This document shows positions 62,971 through 64,000 of a stretch of DNA of 64,000 nt, in pieces. A model generated the notes under the pieces. It saw only the letters and a program-made list of their open reading frames with translations. It did no database searches and had not been told where the DNA came from. Source of the stretch: Rhizobium sp. Q54 (lineage in GTDB: Bacteria > Pseudomonadota > Alphaproteobacteria > Rhizobiales > Xanthobacteraceae); contig CAMAUC010000001.1 of the NCBI GenBank assembly GCA_945861265.1, forward strand, positions 209,789 through 273,788. The letters run 5' to 3'. Positions within the stretch are counted from its first letter, which is position 1. Each line of letters starts with the position of its first letter. A program made the translations under genes and the position numbers.

Positions 62971-63109
62971 CCTTGCACACTCTCCAGTGGCTTGTTGGGT
63001 CGAAAGATAGATCGTTTAACGTCCACGAGCCACAACTTCACACAATCAGGCGCGATCAAGATTATGGTATTCTTGCGACGCGGCCGCTCCCGGCGCCGCT
63101 TTGAAAAAG

Positions 63110-64000
63110 TCAGGTAGGACTGCCCGTGGCGATTTGAATGTGATCGATATACAAATTCGACTGAACGTTGCTGTCGAGCACGTCGATCACGCCAAACCCG
63201 AAGGTGTACTGTCCCGATTCGGGCGCGAAAAAACTTGCCTCATGCCAAGTGGTCGAAGACACGTTGCCGTTCGTATTTTCAAGCGATGCAACATCGGCCA
63301 ACTCAGTTGTTACACCGTTGGCCACGGAGAAGAATGCAAAATCGTTATAAGGCAAGTAGTCGTGGGTCTGAAACTTCCAGTCGAATGAAAAGGCATCACC
63401 CTCGTTCAAATAAAACGTCGCTTTCATGGCCGAGCCGGCGAAGGGCGTTCCAATACCCAAACCGGCAAGCGCGCCGGAACCAGTGTCGAGGAAGCTCTCA
63501 ATCTGGGAAGCCGCCACAACCGTCTGCGCAACAGCGCTGGCAAGATTCGCGGACGAGGCACCATCGAAATGCTCGGCGGTGGTTGTATTGACGGCCCCTA
63601 CGACGGACCAGCCTTGCAGATTGGCCTCAAAGTCCCGAGTTGGCCCAACCACGAAATGGAATGCGTCGGCGATTGGTGTCGAACCATCCTCATTTCCATC
63701 CTCGACGGAAACCGAAAAGCCGGCGTCAGCCTCGCCGGAACCATTGTGCAGGAACGAAACCAGCCCCGCCGCGAGCTGCTGTCCCGTGAAACTGTTCGAA
63801 ACAGACCCATTGACGTAGACCGATCCGTGATCGAGATTCGACACTGAGAAAGTCACGCCGGAAGCAATGTCGTCGGGATCGGTAAAATTGAGTTCGGTCG
63901 TCGTCAAAGTATGCGAGCCGCCAAGGCCGATGTCCGCCGCCAACGTTCCGGTCAGCTCCGGCGCGTCGTTGACGGGATTGATCGTGATGTCGATGACATG
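63110..64000 (-). CDS. Cadherin/VCBS-repeat surface or secreted protein (5' end outside window)
   Basis: 297 C-terminal codons are visible; the frame is open at base 64000. It begins in a repeat unit ending INPVNDAPELTGTLAADIGL, followed by a second unit (TELNFTDPDDIASGVTFSVS to DAFHFVV) typical of cadherin-like/VCBS domains. The last 180 residues form a beta-rich carbohydrate-binding-like module (FDWKFQTHDYLPYNDFAFFS; SGQYTFGFGVIDVLDSNVQS). The codon and base use is AT-richer than its neighbours. No GGxGxDxLx (RTX) repeats or LPXTG in the visible part. It lies 139 bp upstream of the type I secretion genes, so it is probably their substrate. Confidence 0.75.
   Translation of the reverse strand, partial: HVIDITINPVNDAPELTGTLAADIGLGGSHTLTTTELNFTDPDDIASGVTFSVSNLDHGSVYVNGSVSNSFTGQQLAAGLVSFLHNGSGEADAGFSVSVEDGNEDGSTPIADAFHFVVGPTRDFEANLQGWSVVGAVNTTTAEHFDGASSANLASAVAQTVVAASQIESFLDTGSGALAGLGIGTPFAGSAMKATFYLNEGDAFSFDWKFQTHDYLPYNDFAFFSVANGVTTELADVASLENTNGNVSSTTWHEASFFAPESGQYTFGFGVIDVLDSNVQSNLYIDHIQIATGSPT

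Overview
The window is high-GC and gene-dense. Short intergenic gaps, ATGA/GTGA start-stop overlaps and the gene repertoire (Bug-family and TRAP receptors, several ABC uptake systems, MmgE/PrpD, CHASE2 cyclase, Bradyrhizobium-like type I secretion genes) suggest a chromosomal segment of a free-living alphaproteobacterium of the Hyphomicrobiales (Bradyrhizobium/Rhodopseudomonas/Pseudolabrys-like). This placement is inferred from gene content; no rRNA or tRNA gene is visible. Most of the window is a series of catabolic islands, each pairing an uptake system with a regulator and a few enzymes.

Layout. 1-4271 (minus): peptide/opine-type ABC importer (binding protein, two permeases, ATPase running off the left edge). 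4606-5250: Asp/Glu/hydantoin-racemase-like protein. 5264-15787: a catabolic cluster with lyase, SDR and thiamine-diphosphate enzyme on the minus strand, and cupin, IclR regulator and a branched-chain-amino-acid-type ABC importer on the plus strand; its membrane and ATPase parts are fused into one 844-residue protein. 15855-19572 (minus): HpaD-like extradiol dioxygenase, HpaE-like dehydrogenase, HpaR-like MarR regulator and an NTF2-like protein, with an 18-bp perfect palindrome upstream. 19724-27770 (minus): complete kdpFABCDE potassium system preceded by an extra 27-residue membrane peptide. 28024-28752: three small unannotatable genes. 28926-29873: acetamidase/formamidase.

30037-40669 looks like a pyrimidine/cyclic-ureide island. 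A tightly packed minus-strand operon encodes an NMT1/THI5-type binding protein, SDR, hydantoinase/dihydropyrimidinase-type amidohydrolase, ABC ATPase, permease and a barbiturase/cyanuric-acid-hydrolase-family ring-opening enzyme. It is divergent from a LysR gene and is followed by a URC1-URC4-uracil phosphoribosyltransferase triplet resembling the URC uracil catabolic pathway of yeasts. 40700-50208: orphan Bug receptor, carboxymuconolactone-decarboxylase-like protein, alpha/beta hydrolase, SDR, and an operon of TRAP transporter, second extradiol dioxygenase, GntR regulator and MhpA-like hydroxylase, probably an aromatic-acid meta-cleavage route. 50438-57573: iron/phosphonate-type ABC importer with two tandem duplicated binding proteins and a fused permease interrupted by an in-frame TGA, then MmgE/PrpD and an SDR. 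57600-64000 (minus): CHASE2 adenylate/guanylate cyclase, type I secretion adaptor (5' end out of frame at a GC repeat), type I secretion ABC protein, and the C-terminal part of a cadherin-like surface/secreted protein.

The most promising leads are the combined pyrimidine ring-opening and URC island (including a UPRT with an altered PRPP loop), the small-gene island with repeated promoter-like modules, the operator-like repeats around the IclR, MarR and GntR genes, and the two disrupted genes (permease TGA, HlyD start).
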